A stretch of 17,342 nt of DNA, from assembly GCA_036524155.1 (NCBI GenBank), contig DATDCV010000750.1, forward strand, positions 1 to 17,342, given 5' to 3'. Source of the stretch: DATDCV01 sp036524155. GTDB lineage: Bacteria; Verrucomicrobiota; Verrucomicrobiia; Limisphaerales; UBA8199. Under the pieces are notes generated by a model that was given only the letters and a program-made list of their open reading frames with translations, had not been told where the DNA came from and searched no databases. This document shows positions 1-6,882 of the stretch, piece by piece (the stretch's first letter is position 1; every line of letters begins with the position of its first letter). Both the position numbers and the translations under genes were made by a program.

Positions 1-2
1 GC

Positions 3-677
3 GCCGCCTTTGGCGATATTGCGTTGGTCCCGGCTGCCTGGATGAAACACCCTAAGGGCATACGGGACGTCGCCGAATGGTACATCTCGACCAAAACGCG
101 CCGCGATTACGTCTATTCAGTATTTGAGCAACAGTGTGCGATCGCGCTCAAGAATATCACGACGCTTATCGACTTGTTCGGCGACCTGGTCCAGGCGGCA
201 TTTGTCACCGGCACCGACTTCGGCACCCAGCGCGGGCCGTTCATCTCACTCAAATCCTACCGTGACCTTTTCAAACCGTTTCACAAACAAGTGACCGCAT
301 TGCTCCATCGGCGCTCGAATTGGAAGGCTTTTATCCACTCCTGCGGGTCGGTTTACCAGTTGATCCCTGATTTCCTCGACGCCGGGTTCGACATCCTCAA
401 CCCGGTGCAGTGCTCCGCGGCCGAAATGGACGCCGCCCGCCTTAAGCGCGAGTTCGGCGCAAAAACCGTTTTTTGGGGCGGGGGCGTTGATACCCAGAAA
501 ACCTTGCCGTTCGGCACCGCCGAGCAGGTTTATCGTGAAGTTCGCGAGCGCATCGGCATTTTCAACCAAGCTGGCGGTTTCGTCTTCAACTCCGTCCACA
601 ACATCCAAGGCAACACTCCCGTGGAGAACATCGAGGCGATGTTCAAGGCCGTTCGCGACAGCAGAAGAGCAGGGTAA
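3..677 (+). CDS. URO-D family protein, C-terminal part (5' end cut by window edge)
   Basis: C-terminal ~224 residues of a uroporphyrinogen-decarboxylase-like protein. The frame is open to the left edge (it reads ...AAFGDIALVPAAWMKHP), so the TTG at 24 is not the true start. Family hallmarks are DFGTQRGPFIS, then FIHSCGSV, DAGFDILNPVQ, FWGGGVDTQ and FNSVHNIQ. The His-Cys of HSCG recalls the metal-binding positions of MtaA/CmuA-type corrinoid methyltransferases, which share this fold. This subfamily is common in Verrucomicrobia and Planctomycetes next to sugar-degradation genes and is distinct from the haem-pathway enzyme HemE. A demethylase/methyltransferase role is inference and the substrate is unknown. 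The gene ends in TAA and is convergent with the decarboxylase gene 41 bases downstream. The family call is firm; the reaction is not. Confidence 0.85.
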   Translation, partial: AAFGDIALVPAAWMKHPKGIRDVAEWYISTKTRRDYVYSVFEQQCAIALKNITTLIDLFGDLVQAAFVTGTDFGTQRGPFISLKSYRDLFKPFHKQVTALLHRRSNWKAFIHSCGSVYQLIPDFLDAGFDILNPVQCSAAEMDAARLKREFGAKTVFWGGGVDTQKTLPFGTAEQVYREVRERIGIFNQAGGFVFNSVHNIQGNTPVENIEAMFKAVRDSRRAG

Positions 678-681
678 GGAA

Positions 682-701
682 GAACCCACGGTCGTCGGTT
701 C
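682..701. terminator. Hairpin between convergent genes (possible bidirectional terminator)
   Basis: GAACC (682-686) pairs with GGTTC (697-701). Inside, one C-C mismatch is followed by a short AC/GT extension. It lies in the 41-base gap between the stops of the URO-D gene and the UDP-glucuronate decarboxylase gene, where a shared terminator is expected. No strong T-tract follows on either strand, so function is inferred mainly from position. Confidence 0.4.
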
Positions 702-718
702 TATTCGGCAACTGCGGT

Positions 719-1690
719 TTAAACTTTCTTCCGGAAATAATCGATTGTCTTCACCAGGCCGTCACTCAGCCGAACTCCGGGCTCCCACTTGAGGTAGTGG
801 CGCGCGCGCGCGATGTCCGGCTTGCGCTGGCGGGGGTCGTCCTGTGGTAAAGGCTTGAACACAATCCGGCTGCGGGAGCCGGTGGCGCGTATGATCTCCT
901 TGGCGAAATCCAGCACGGTCAACTCCGTCGGATTGCCGATGTTTACCGGCATATCATAGTCGCTGAGCATGAGCCGGTAGATGCCCTCGATGAGATCCGA
1001 AACATAGCAGAAGCTGCGGGTCTGCCGGCCCTCGCCAAAAACGGTCAGCGGCTGGTTCTTGAGCGCCTGGCTGATAAAGGCGGGCACCACGCGGCCATCA
1101 TTCAAGCGCATGCGCGGCCCGTAGGTGTTGAAAATCCGGACGATTCGGGTCTGGACCTTGTGCTCGTTTTTGTAGGCAATGGTCAGCGCTTCCGCAAAGC
1201 GCTTGGCCTCATCATAACACCCGCGCGGGCCAATCGGATTGACGTTCCCCCAGTAATCCTCGGTTTGGGGATGAACCAGTGGGTCGCCATAGATCTCCGA
1301 AGTCGAGGCGAGTAGGAACCGGGCTTGCTTGTGCATCGCCAGACCCAGCGCCTTGTGTGTCCCCAGCGACCCGACCTTTAGCGTCTGAATCGGCAACTCC
1401 AGGTAATCGATCGGGCTGGCGGGCGACGCAAAATGCCATACATAATTCACCGGCTGATCGAGGAAGATGAACTCGGTTACATCCTGTTCGATGAACTTGA
1501 AGCTTGGATTGCCGCCGAGGTGCGAAATGTTATCGACGCTGCCGGTAACGAAATTATCGATGCCGATCACTTTATGCCCCCGCGCCAAAAGCAAATCTGT
1601 CAAATGAGATCCCAGGAACCCGGCGGCCCCGGTGACGACGCTGATGGGTGGCGTTGCGGTGGCGGCTGAGCGGCTCTTCTTGGCGGGCAT
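719..1690 (-). CDS. UDP-glucuronate decarboxylase (UDP-xylose synthase), extended SDR
   Basis: Converts UDP-glucuronate to UDP-xylose with tightly bound NAD, in the cytoplasm, supplying xylose for surface polysaccharide. At 323 residues it has usual bacterial UXS length. The Rossmann motif GAAGFLGSH is at 21-29. The SDR catalytic set is T130, S131, E132 (STSEIYGDP) with Y159 and K163 (YDEAK). UXS-type signatures follow: HFASPASP, YWGNVNPIG, RIFNTYGPRM, DGRVVP and QTRSF with R225. ATG start, with GGAG about 10 bases upstream. It is the last gene of the minus-strand block, 27 bases after the priming glycosyltransferase, and fits there as a precursor-supply enzyme. A related NAD-dependent epimerase is the only alternative, and the motif set argues against it. 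Confidence 0.9.
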   Translation of the reverse strand: MPAKKSRSAATATPPISVVTGAAGFLGSHLTDLLLARGHKVIGIDNFVTGSVDNISHLGGNPSFKFIEQDVTEFIFLDQPVNYVWHFASPASPIDYLELPIQTLKVGSLGTHKALGLAMHKQARFLLASTSEIYGDPLVHPQTEDYWGNVNPIGPRGCYDEAKRFAEALTIAYKNEHKVQTRIVRIFNTYGPRMRLNDGRVVPAFISQALKNQPLTVFGEGRQTRSFCYVSDLIEGIYRLMLSDYDMPVNIGNPTELTVLDFAKEIIRATGSRSRIVFKPLPQDDPRQRKPDIARARHYLKWEPGVRLSDGLVKTIDYFRKKV

Positions 1691-1717
1691 TAACGGGTTT
1701 CTCCGGGAGGTTCGGCC

Positions 1718-3109
1718 TTACTTCGCCCCGGCCCCGGTCAGGACCACGGGCACCGTGCGGCAGAGGATTTTGAAGTCCAGCCAAAGTGACCAGTTGTCGA
1801 TGTACTCGAGGTCGAGCCGGACCCAATCTTTGAAATCCTTGACGTTGTTGCGGCCGCTAATCTGCCACAAACAGGTGAGCCCGGGCTTCACACTCAGCCG
1901 GCGTCGGTGCGCCAGGTCGTTAAAACGTTTGACCTCGTCAACCGGAAGCGGACGCGGGCCCACCAGGCTCATTTCCCCCCGCAGCACATTGTAAAGCTGC
2001 GGGAACTCATCAATGCTGGACCGCCGCAGCGCTCTCCCAAAGCGTGTGATTCGGGGGTCGTTCGTCACCTTGAACACCGGGCCACTCATCTCGTTCATCG
2101 CCGCCAGCTCATGTTTGAGTTGTTCGGCGTTCGTCACCATCGTGCGGAATTTATACAGCGTGAAGGGTCGGCCGTTGATGCCGGACCGCTGCTGGCGAAA
2201 CAGAATCGGGCCGGGCGACGTGATCTTGACGCCAATGGCGGCCGCCAGCAGAAACGGTGAGAGGAAGAACAACAGCACGATCGCGCCGATCACGTCGATC
2301 AACTGTTTCACCACGTTCTGCCATGATCCCTCCGGCGCCGTGCGAAACACCAGGATCGGCTGCCCATAAAAATCGTCGAAGCTGGTGCGGCTGAGCTGCG
2401 TCCTGAAGAAATCCGCCACCAGCCAAACCTCAACCCCCTCGAGTTCGCAGGCGCGGATCGCGCCTTCGATTTCATCGAATAACGCGCGCCTGGCGCTCAC
2501 GATCACCCCGTTGACCGAATGCTCGTGCAGCAATTCAACCAGCCGCGGCACCGCGGTTTGGCTCAGGTCCAGCTCGGCGATGATATCGACGGCTTCGGGA
2601 GATTTGGCTTTAAGTTCCCGGCGAATCCGCGAGGTTTCATTGGACTCACCCACCAGGATAAACCGCCTCCGGTACTGCGCCCGGGCCAGCTTGGATTTGA
2701 AGAACCACAACACCAGTTCCTCCTTCACGAAAACGAGGGAGAAACTGATGCCGCCGAACCAGAAGATCACCGAGCGGGCCATGTCCGTCCGGCCGAGGAA
2801 CAACGCCAGGACCAGCCCCAGGCTCACCAGCGTGCAGGCCTTGAACAGGATCCACCCCGTCCTCATCCGCGAGCACAGCAACGGACGGCTGTAAAACCCC
2901 TGCGCTTCCAGCACCATCGGTGCCGCCGGGACCAGGACCAGGAACAGCCAGACGTAGCGGTCGAACGCGGAAACTTCATTCAGATCGAATAGCCGGATAA
3001 ACTCCGCGTTGGACCTAAGTGCATAGGCCAGCCAAAAGCTGATCGCAAACAGCGACGCATCCGCCAGTTGGTGGATTTGCATTCGAATTAAGCGATCACG
3101 ACGAAGCAT
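1718..3109 (-). CDS. Undecaprenyl-phosphate sugar-1-phosphotransferase (priming glycosyltransferase, WbaP/WcaJ type)
   Basis: Starts exopolysaccharide repeat-unit synthesis by moving a hexose-1-phosphate from a UDP-sugar to undecaprenyl phosphate at the inner membrane. The 463 residues match the polyisoprenyl-phosphate hexose-1-phosphate transferase family. The N-terminal third has about four hydrophobic segments (roughly 12-32, 51-69, 90-107, 113-136). A CoA_binding_3-like domain follows (FILVGES at 150-156), then a membrane hairpin (270-295). The C-terminal catalytic domain shows FRQQRSGINGRPF, LYKFRTM (318-324), DEFPQLYNVLRGEMSLVGPRP (367-387) and KPGLTCLWQISGR. ATG start without a strong Shine-Dalgarno, 16 bases after the EpsI-like gene. 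The donor sugar cannot be read from sequence; glucose or galactose is usual. Linkage to an exosortase is a known arrangement in exosortase-bearing bacteria. Confidence 0.92.
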   Translation of the reverse strand: MLRRDRLIRMQIHQLADASLFAISFWLAYALRSNAEFIRLFDLNEVSAFDRYVWLFLVLVPAAPMVLEAQGFYSRPLLCSRMRTGWILFKACTLVSLGLVLALFLGRTDMARSVIFWFGGISFSLVFVKEELVLWFFKSKLARAQYRRRFILVGESNETSRIRRELKAKSPEAVDIIAELDLSQTAVPRLVELLHEHSVNGVIVSARRALFDEIEGAIRACELEGVEVWLVADFFRTQLSRTSFDDFYGQPILVFRTAPEGSWQNVVKQLIDVIGAIVLLFFLSPFLLAAAIGVKITSPGPILFRQQRSGINGRPFTLYKFRTMVTNAEQLKHELAAMNEMSGPVFKVTNDPRITRFGRALRRSSIDEFPQLYNVLRGEMSLVGPRPLPVDEVKRFNDLAHRRRLSVKPGLTCLWQISGRNNVKDFKDWVRLDLEYIDNWSLWLDFKILCRTVPVVLTGAGAK

Positions 3110-3125
3110 ATTCCCAATCGTCTTC

Positions 3126-3872
3126 TCAGTTTTCCCGGGCCGGCTTGGCCGCTGGCAGCGGCGGATACAGCTGAAACTCGGGAGTCGCTGCCGCGATCAT
3201 CTGCTTCATCCGCTCGAAGGTTGGTTCTTCGTCACCGGGCTTGCAGACGGACAGGCAGCTCACGTAAGCCCAACGCTGAAGAATCCCCGTACGTAGCAGC
3301 TTTGACCCCATCATCCACATCCGCTGGAACCCCGAAACGCTGGCGCTCAGCGCATCATCGGCCACGAACCAGTAGGTGTACACGCAACGAATCACTTGCC
3401 GTTGGCCCTCGGTCCCACCTTCTCTCGACGCCACCAACCGCACAACCGGCAATTCGTAATCTTCAGGCCGTTCGATCCGCACGCTAGTCGCCAGCGACGC
3501 CGAAGGATCAATCTGCCACCCCTGGCCTTCCAAGCAAAACTGCGGCTTGTGGAGACTGGTCCGATCCGACCCCATCAGCACCACGTTCAGCATCATCGAA
3601 AAACCGTCTGGCGCCTCATACCGACGCCCCCCGAAGCTGGTGTCCGCGGGCAGTGCGCTCTTGGTCACATCGTCCACGGGAATGAACTCGGACTTGCAGT
3701 CCAATACCTGCTCCGGCAGTTCAATCTCCAGCCTGCCGGGGTCGCCTGACGGATGCGTCTTCACGCCGGGGGGGCTCAGGCGTTGATGGCTGCCCACCCG
3801 CGCCAGGATTCCCGCCGTGCCCGTCATAAGAGCAAGCGCCACCACCATGAGGATCCACTTCTGGCGGTTCAT
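3126..3872 (-). CDS. EpsI-like exosortase-associated protein
   Basis: Member of the EpsI family, found beside or fused to exosortases in exopolysaccharide/PEP-CTERM loci. The biochemical role is not established; it is thought to act at the outer face of the inner membrane with exosortase. It has 248 residues, one N-terminal membrane segment (about 6-24), then a periplasmic-type domain. The family core is visible as VVLMGSDRTSLHKPQFCLEG followed by GW, around residues 97-119, including H108 and C113. A further motif, RCVYTYWFVADD, lies later. The ATG overlaps the exosortase stop as ATGA (3869-3872), implying translational coupling and joint function. The C-terminal tail is Pro/Ala-rich. The family call is firm; the mechanism is unknown. 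Confidence 0.88.
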   Translation of the reverse strand: MNRQKWILMVVALALMTGTAGILARVGSHQRLSPPGVKTHPSGDPGRLEIELPEQVLDCKSEFIPVDDVTKSALPADTSFGGRRYEAPDGFSMMLNVVLMGSDRTSLHKPQFCLEGQGWQIDPSASLATSVRIERPEDYELPVVRLVASREGGTEGQRQVIRCVYTYWFVADDALSASVSGFQRMWMMGSKLLRTGILQRWAYVSCLSVCKPGDEEPTFERMKQMIAAATPEFQLYPPLPAAKPAREN

Positions 3873-4951
3873 TCCGGTTTTGCCTCAGCCGCATTCCCTG
3901 GCGGGACGGCATTTTTTGCCGGCACGAACGCAAAGGCCGGCCGGGTCTCGCTCATTGCGGGGGTTGCCTTCGCGGGCCTGGGCCCGAGGAGGTACCTCTC
4001 GAGCATGAGCAACCCGATGAATGCGGGCACATAGGGCAGCAGGCTGAAAATCCCTCCGGGCCCGCCGTTGTGCACCTGTTTTCCCCACTCCTGCCCGCCC
4101 AGTTCGGCCGCAATTACGATTGTCAACATCCGGATCAGGTTGCCCAGCACCGCCAGCGGAAACGCGGAGCTAATCATCACCAACCGTTTCCACCACTGTC
4201 TGAAGGAAACAAATCCGAGAATAACCCCCAAACCGACCGTCGCGATCAGGCTGCGGATGCCGCTGCACGCCGCCGCCACTTCATACTCATAATGCCCCGT
4301 GGGGTCCATCAACTTCGTCCCTTCCCGCAGCACCTCGATCGAAAGCACATAATGCGAGATTACCTCCACTAGTTGTGCGACCAACACTCGCAGCCGAAAG
4401 GTGATCGGCTCGGCCAACGAGCCCAGCGGCACGGCGAACACAAACAGAAAATACGGAAAAAAACTGTGCCGGAGCCACCCCGGACCCCACGCCAGACCCA
4501 TCAGCCCGTAGATGCCCGTGAACAAACCCACTATCGATATCCTCGGCTGCTGCACCGCGTATCCCAGCAGGTGGAAAACGAGCCCCGTAAAAACCAAGAC
4601 CATTCCTGGCGACCAGGTCTTGAGCCCCGCTGCCATCAACTCCTTGCGCTTCCACCACAGCAGCGCCAAAACCACAAATGGCACCAGGTTCCCATGCGCG
4701 TCGCCAGCCTCAGGAGGGACTTCGGCCTCTTTCAGCGCATCGGGGACGGGCGGATTATAGGACGTAAACATCCAGTGGAACAGAGAGTGCGTCCGCACGT
4801 AGCCTAGCGTCGAATTGCCCGCAAACTGAAACAACGCCAGCCAGGCAATCAGCAGGCCAAAGAAGAACGCCTTGTTGGGTAGCTTTTGCCAACAATCGCA
4901 AAAATCGATGCGGATCTCTTCAAGGATCCCATTGCCCGACCGGTTATCCAT
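3869..4951 (-). CDS. Exosortase/archaeosortase family transpeptidase
   Basis: Integral membrane cysteine protease/transpeptidase predicted to recognise C-terminal sorting tails (PEP-CTERM-like) and process exported proteins. From the ATG at 4951 the protein is 360 residues, with about eight hydrophobic segments. The family's catalytic triad is present: C229 in AACSGIRSL, R274 in LGNLIRM and H294 in VHNGGPGG. A TTG at 5002 would add 17 residues; it is the furthest possible start because TGA precedes it, and neither site has a good Shine-Dalgarno, so the start is uncertain. The protein ends in a ~37-residue Pro/Ala-rich hydrophilic tail after the last membrane segment. It overlaps the EpsI-like gene by 4 bases. 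The exact exosortase subtype cannot be assigned by eye. Confidence 0.92.
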   Translation of the reverse strand: MDNRSGNGILEEIRIDFCDCWQKLPNKAFFFGLLIAWLALFQFAGNSTLGYVRTHSLFHWMFTSYNPPVPDALKEAEVPPEAGDAHGNLVPFVVLALLWWKRKELMAAGLKTWSPGMVLVFTGLVFHLLGYAVQQPRISIVGLFTGIYGLMGLAWGPGWLRHSFFPYFLFVFAVPLGSLAEPITFRLRVLVAQLVEVISHYVLSIEVLREGTKLMDPTGHYEYEVAAACSGIRSLIATVGLGVILGFVSFRQWWKRLVMISSAFPLAVLGNLIRMLTIVIAAELGGQEWGKQVHNGGPGGIFSLLPYVPAFIGLLMLERYLLGPRPAKATPAMSETRPAFAFVPAKNAVPPGNAAEAKPE

Positions 4952-5055
4952 CTGCGCGCGAATTCGCAGGTATTGGATACGAAACCCCCTGTGATTGCTC
5001 AATCAAATTGTGCCCGCCCGCCTGTCTCGCAGCGCATCCGCTCCACGAACCGGCG

Positions 5056-5613
5056 CTATCGGACCATCAGCGAACAGGTCCTGGCGGGTTTCTCAGCAGA
5101 GAGACACGCCCGAATATACGAAAGGATCTGCCCCTCGAGGCGCCGACAGCGACCACCCCACCTCTGCGCCCCGAGTAACTGCTTCACGCAGTTCCGTAAG
5201 CCTTTGAAGCGCAGCTCTCTTGCGCAGTTCAGTACATGCTGCCGCACCTCCAGCCGTAGTCGGGGAAAGAAAACCAACTCCCACCCGACGCACGCCTCGC
5301 GTGCCAGGTACGCCAAGTCGCACTCGACCACACCTTGAGAAGTTACAACTCCTGAAGGCTGTCCGACAGCCATGTTGAGTCCGCTTAGTACGCGCTCCAG
5401 GGTGTCCGTGAACTCGCCCACCGAGACACTTTGTCTCTTTTGCTCGTGCTTAAAGTAATGGAACACTGCTTTTGTCACCTCGTCCACGAAGTCTCTGTTG
5501 AACCATTTGGAAGCCTCCCCCATGACTTCGATGGAGACCATATCCGCGGAAAACGGTTCGCTCTCTCCGCTCGCCATCCTGAATATCAAGCAGTCTGCGG
5601 CCAACGCTATCAT
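5056..5613 (-). CDS. Uncharacterised protein translationally coupled to nrdR, with ATP-cone-like N-terminal half
   Basis: 185 residues; I do not recognise a named family. The ATG overlaps the nrdR stop (ATGA at 5610-5613), which supports both the start and translational coupling. Residues ~16-80 show a pattern close to the ATP-cone of the neighbouring NrdR: a GESEPFSADMVSIEV stretch, then DEVTKAVFHYF, then SVSVGEFTDTLERVL, with similar spacing. The Lys-Arg pair of the ATP-cone glycine/phosphate region is not preserved, so nucleotide binding is doubtful. The C-terminal half (about 95-185) is helical-looking, basic and Cys-rich; the whole protein has eight Cys. There is no signal peptide or membrane segment. 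I recall similar proteins beside nrdR in Verrucomicrobia, but that is memory, not a search. A regulatory accessory to NrdR is inference. Confidence 0.7.
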   Translation of the reverse strand: MIALAADCLIFRMASGESEPFSADMVSIEVMGEASKWFNRDFVDEVTKAVFHYFKHEQKRQSVSVGEFTDTLERVLSGLNMAVGQPSGVVTSQGVVECDLAYLAREACVGWELVFFPRLRLEVRQHVLNCARELRFKGLRNCVKQLLGAQRWGGRCRRLEGQILSYIRACLSAEKPARTCSLMVR

Positions 5614-6065
5614 TCTTTCCCCCCTAGCTTTTTCACCTCGTGGACGAAATCGGTCGCTTCCTGGAAACGCCGGTAAACGCTCGCGAACCTCACGTACGCC
5701 ACCTCATCGACCTGGCGTAATCCGTCCATCACCTGCTTGCCAATCACTTCGGCTGGGACCTCACGCTCGTATTTATCCGTCACCTCATTGACGATCTTCT
5801 CTACAAGATCCTCAATTGTTTTCGGGCTAATCGGGCGCTTTTGGCAGGCCTTCTTGATCCCCGACGACAGCTTTTCCTTTGAAAACTCTTCCCTCCGGTT
5901 ATCCCTTTTTACCACCACCAACCCTCCCCTTTCGATTTCCTCGTAGGTCGTGAAACGGTGCCCGCAAGCCACACACTCTCGCCGTCGCCTAATCGTCGCG
6001 CCCTCGCGCGAGGCTCTCGAGTCGATTACTTTATCGTCCTGACAGTTGCATTTTGGGCACCGCAT
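5610..6065 (-). CDS. nrdR: Transcriptional repressor NrdR
   Basis: Zinc-ribbon/ATP-cone repressor that senses ATP/dATP and represses ribonucleotide reductase genes by binding paired NrdR boxes. The ATG at 6065 gives MRCPKC and 151 residues, the standard family length. The TTG at 6116 would add 17 atypical residues and was rejected. The zinc ribbon uses C3, C6, C31 and C34 (CPKC...CVACGHRFTTYEEIE). The ATP-cone begins near 49 with VVVKRDNRREEFS and runs to about residue 139, ending near VYRRFQE. No ribonucleotide reductase gene is in the window. Two NrdR-box-like sites lie just upstream of its own start, suggesting autoregulation. It is the first gene of the minus-strand block that continues into the exosortase genes, with a 104-base spacer (4952-5055) before the exosortase. 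Confidence 0.97.
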   Translation of the reverse strand: MRCPKCNCQDDKVIDSRASREGATIRRRRECVACGHRFTTYEEIERGGLVVVKRDNRREEFSKEKLSSGIKKACQKRPISPKTIEDLVEKIVNEVTDKYEREVPAEVIGKQVMDGLRQVDEVAYVRFASVYRRFQEATDFVHEVKKLGGKE

Positions 6066-6078
6066 ACGAAAGAACCAG

Positions 6079-6094
6079 CCACTGCTAATTGTGG
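6079..6094. promoter_or_regulatory. NrdR-box-like site, proximal
   Basis: CCACTGCTAATTGTGG, with CCAC/GTGG inverted arms. Against the NrdR-box consensus ACACWAWATATWGTGT I count 10 of 16 matches. It starts 32 bp from the distal site, the three-turn spacing typical of paired NrdR boxes, and ends 14 bases upstream of the nrdR start codon. Alone it is a weak match; the spacing is what makes it credible. Confidence 0.45.
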
Positions 6095-6102
6095 TTAGCC
6101 AA

Positions 6103-6132
6103 TTCTTAGTCCACAAAATATTGGGGAGTCAA
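6103..6132 (-). promoter_or_regulatory. Possible nrdR promoter
   Basis: On the minus strand TTGACT (6132-6127, 5 of 6 to the -35 consensus) is followed after 18 bases by TAAGAA (6108-6103, 3 of 6 to the -10). The distal NrdR-box-like site fills the spacer, as expected for a repressed promoter. The -10 is weak, so this is tentative. Confidence 0.35.
6111..6126. promoter_or_regulatory. NrdR-box-like site, distal
   Basis: CCACAAAATATTGGGG matches the NrdR-box consensus ACACWAWATATWGTGT at 13 of 16 positions, including the central AT-rich core and the CAC arm. It lies 45 bases upstream of the nrdR start codon, in the nrdR-trpF divergent region. Paired with the proximal site, it suggests that NrdR controls its own operon. 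Confidence 0.55.
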
Positions 6133-6246
6133 GCCCGATCTTGCGCCAACTCCAAGCTCTCCACCTGACCCTCGTAATACAAAGGTCGCTGGCCGTTACG
6201 AACGCTATTGTCGTCCCGCCCGGCGCATGGAATGCTGAGAGGCGAC

Positions 6247-6861
6247 ATGTCCGTGAAAGTGAAGATCTGCGGGATAACGAACCTGCCCGACGCGCTCGCC
6301 GCAGCCGAGGCCGGCGCGGACGCTTTGGGATTCGTCTTCTGGGAATCCAGCCCCCGCTTTATTGAGGTAGCGGCGGCGGGGAGAATCACCCGGGATTTGC
6401 CCCTTCCGGTGCTGAAGACGGGAGTGTTTCTGAATCCGTCCGAGGATCTCGTGCGGCGTGCAATCGGTGAATGCGGCCTTAACCTGCTGCAGTTTCATGG
6501 GAATGAATCGCCTGAGTTCTGTCTCAAGTTCGGAATCATGAGCATGAAGGCGTTCCGGGTTCGCGACTCCGGGTTCCTCGACGAGTTGAAGAAGTACCCC
6601 ACGGACGCCTGGTTGCTGGACGCTTACGTTCCGGGCAAGCCCGGCGGTACTGGCGAGACGTTCAACTGGACATTGGCCCGCGACGCGCAAGATCGAGGGA
6701 GGCCGGTTTTTCTGGCTGGCGGGCTGACTCCCGGAAACGTGGCTGAGGCGGTTAAGCAGGCGCGGCCCTATGGAGTGGACGTGTCCAGCGGGGTCGAGGA
6801 GCTTCCGGGAAAGAAAGATCGCGCAAAACTACGTGCTTTTGTCCGCTCCGCCCGGTCGTAG
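6247..6861 (+). CDS. trpF: Phosphoribosylanthranilate isomerase
   Basis: Catalyses the Amadori rearrangement of N-(5'-phosphoribosyl)anthranilate to CdRP, the third step from chorismate in tryptophan synthesis; cytoplasmic TIM-barrel. The ATG at 6247 has GAGAGG four bases upstream (6237-6242) and gives 204 residues, the usual length; the GTG/ATG further up at 6208 lacks support. The N-terminal MSVKVKICGIT carries the catalytic Cys (C8), and the acid D125 lies in LLDAY. Phosphate-binding elements are PGGTGETFNW, FLAGGLTPGN and YGVDVSSGVE. No other trp gene is adjacent, so the pathway genes are dispersed or outside the window. It is divergent from nrdR and convergent with the acetyltransferase. 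Confidence 0.96.
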   Translation: MSVKVKICGITNLPDALAAAEAGADALGFVFWESSPRFIEVAAAGRITRDLPLPVLKTGVFLNPSEDLVRRAIGECGLNLLQFHGNESPEFCLKFGIMSMKAFRVRDSGFLDELKKYPTDAWLLDAYVPGKPGGTGETFNWTLARDAQDRGRPVFLAGGLTPGNVAEAVKQARPYGVDVSSGVEELPGKKDRAKLRAFVRSARS

Positions 6862-6876
6862 CGGCGTTCATCGCCG
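6862..6876. terminator. Small hairpin between convergent trpF and acetyltransferase genes
   Basis: CGGCG-TTCAT-CGCCG forms a perfect 5-bp stem with a 5-base loop, starting directly after the trpF stop codon in a 21-base convergent gap. No T-tract follows, so it may be only a weak or factor-assisted stop. Confidence 0.3.
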
Positions 6877-6882
6877 GCGTGT

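Noticed and set aside
3..677. Calling the left-edge gene hemE
   Set aside because: The motifs (HSCGSV, FWGGGVDTQ, HNIQ) belong to the divergent URO-D-like group and not to the haem-pathway enzyme, and the N-terminus needed to decide is outside the window.
6066..6116. Longer NrdR start at TTG 6116
   Set aside because: It adds 17 residues before the invariant MRCPKC start and would put both NrdR-box-like sites inside the coding region.
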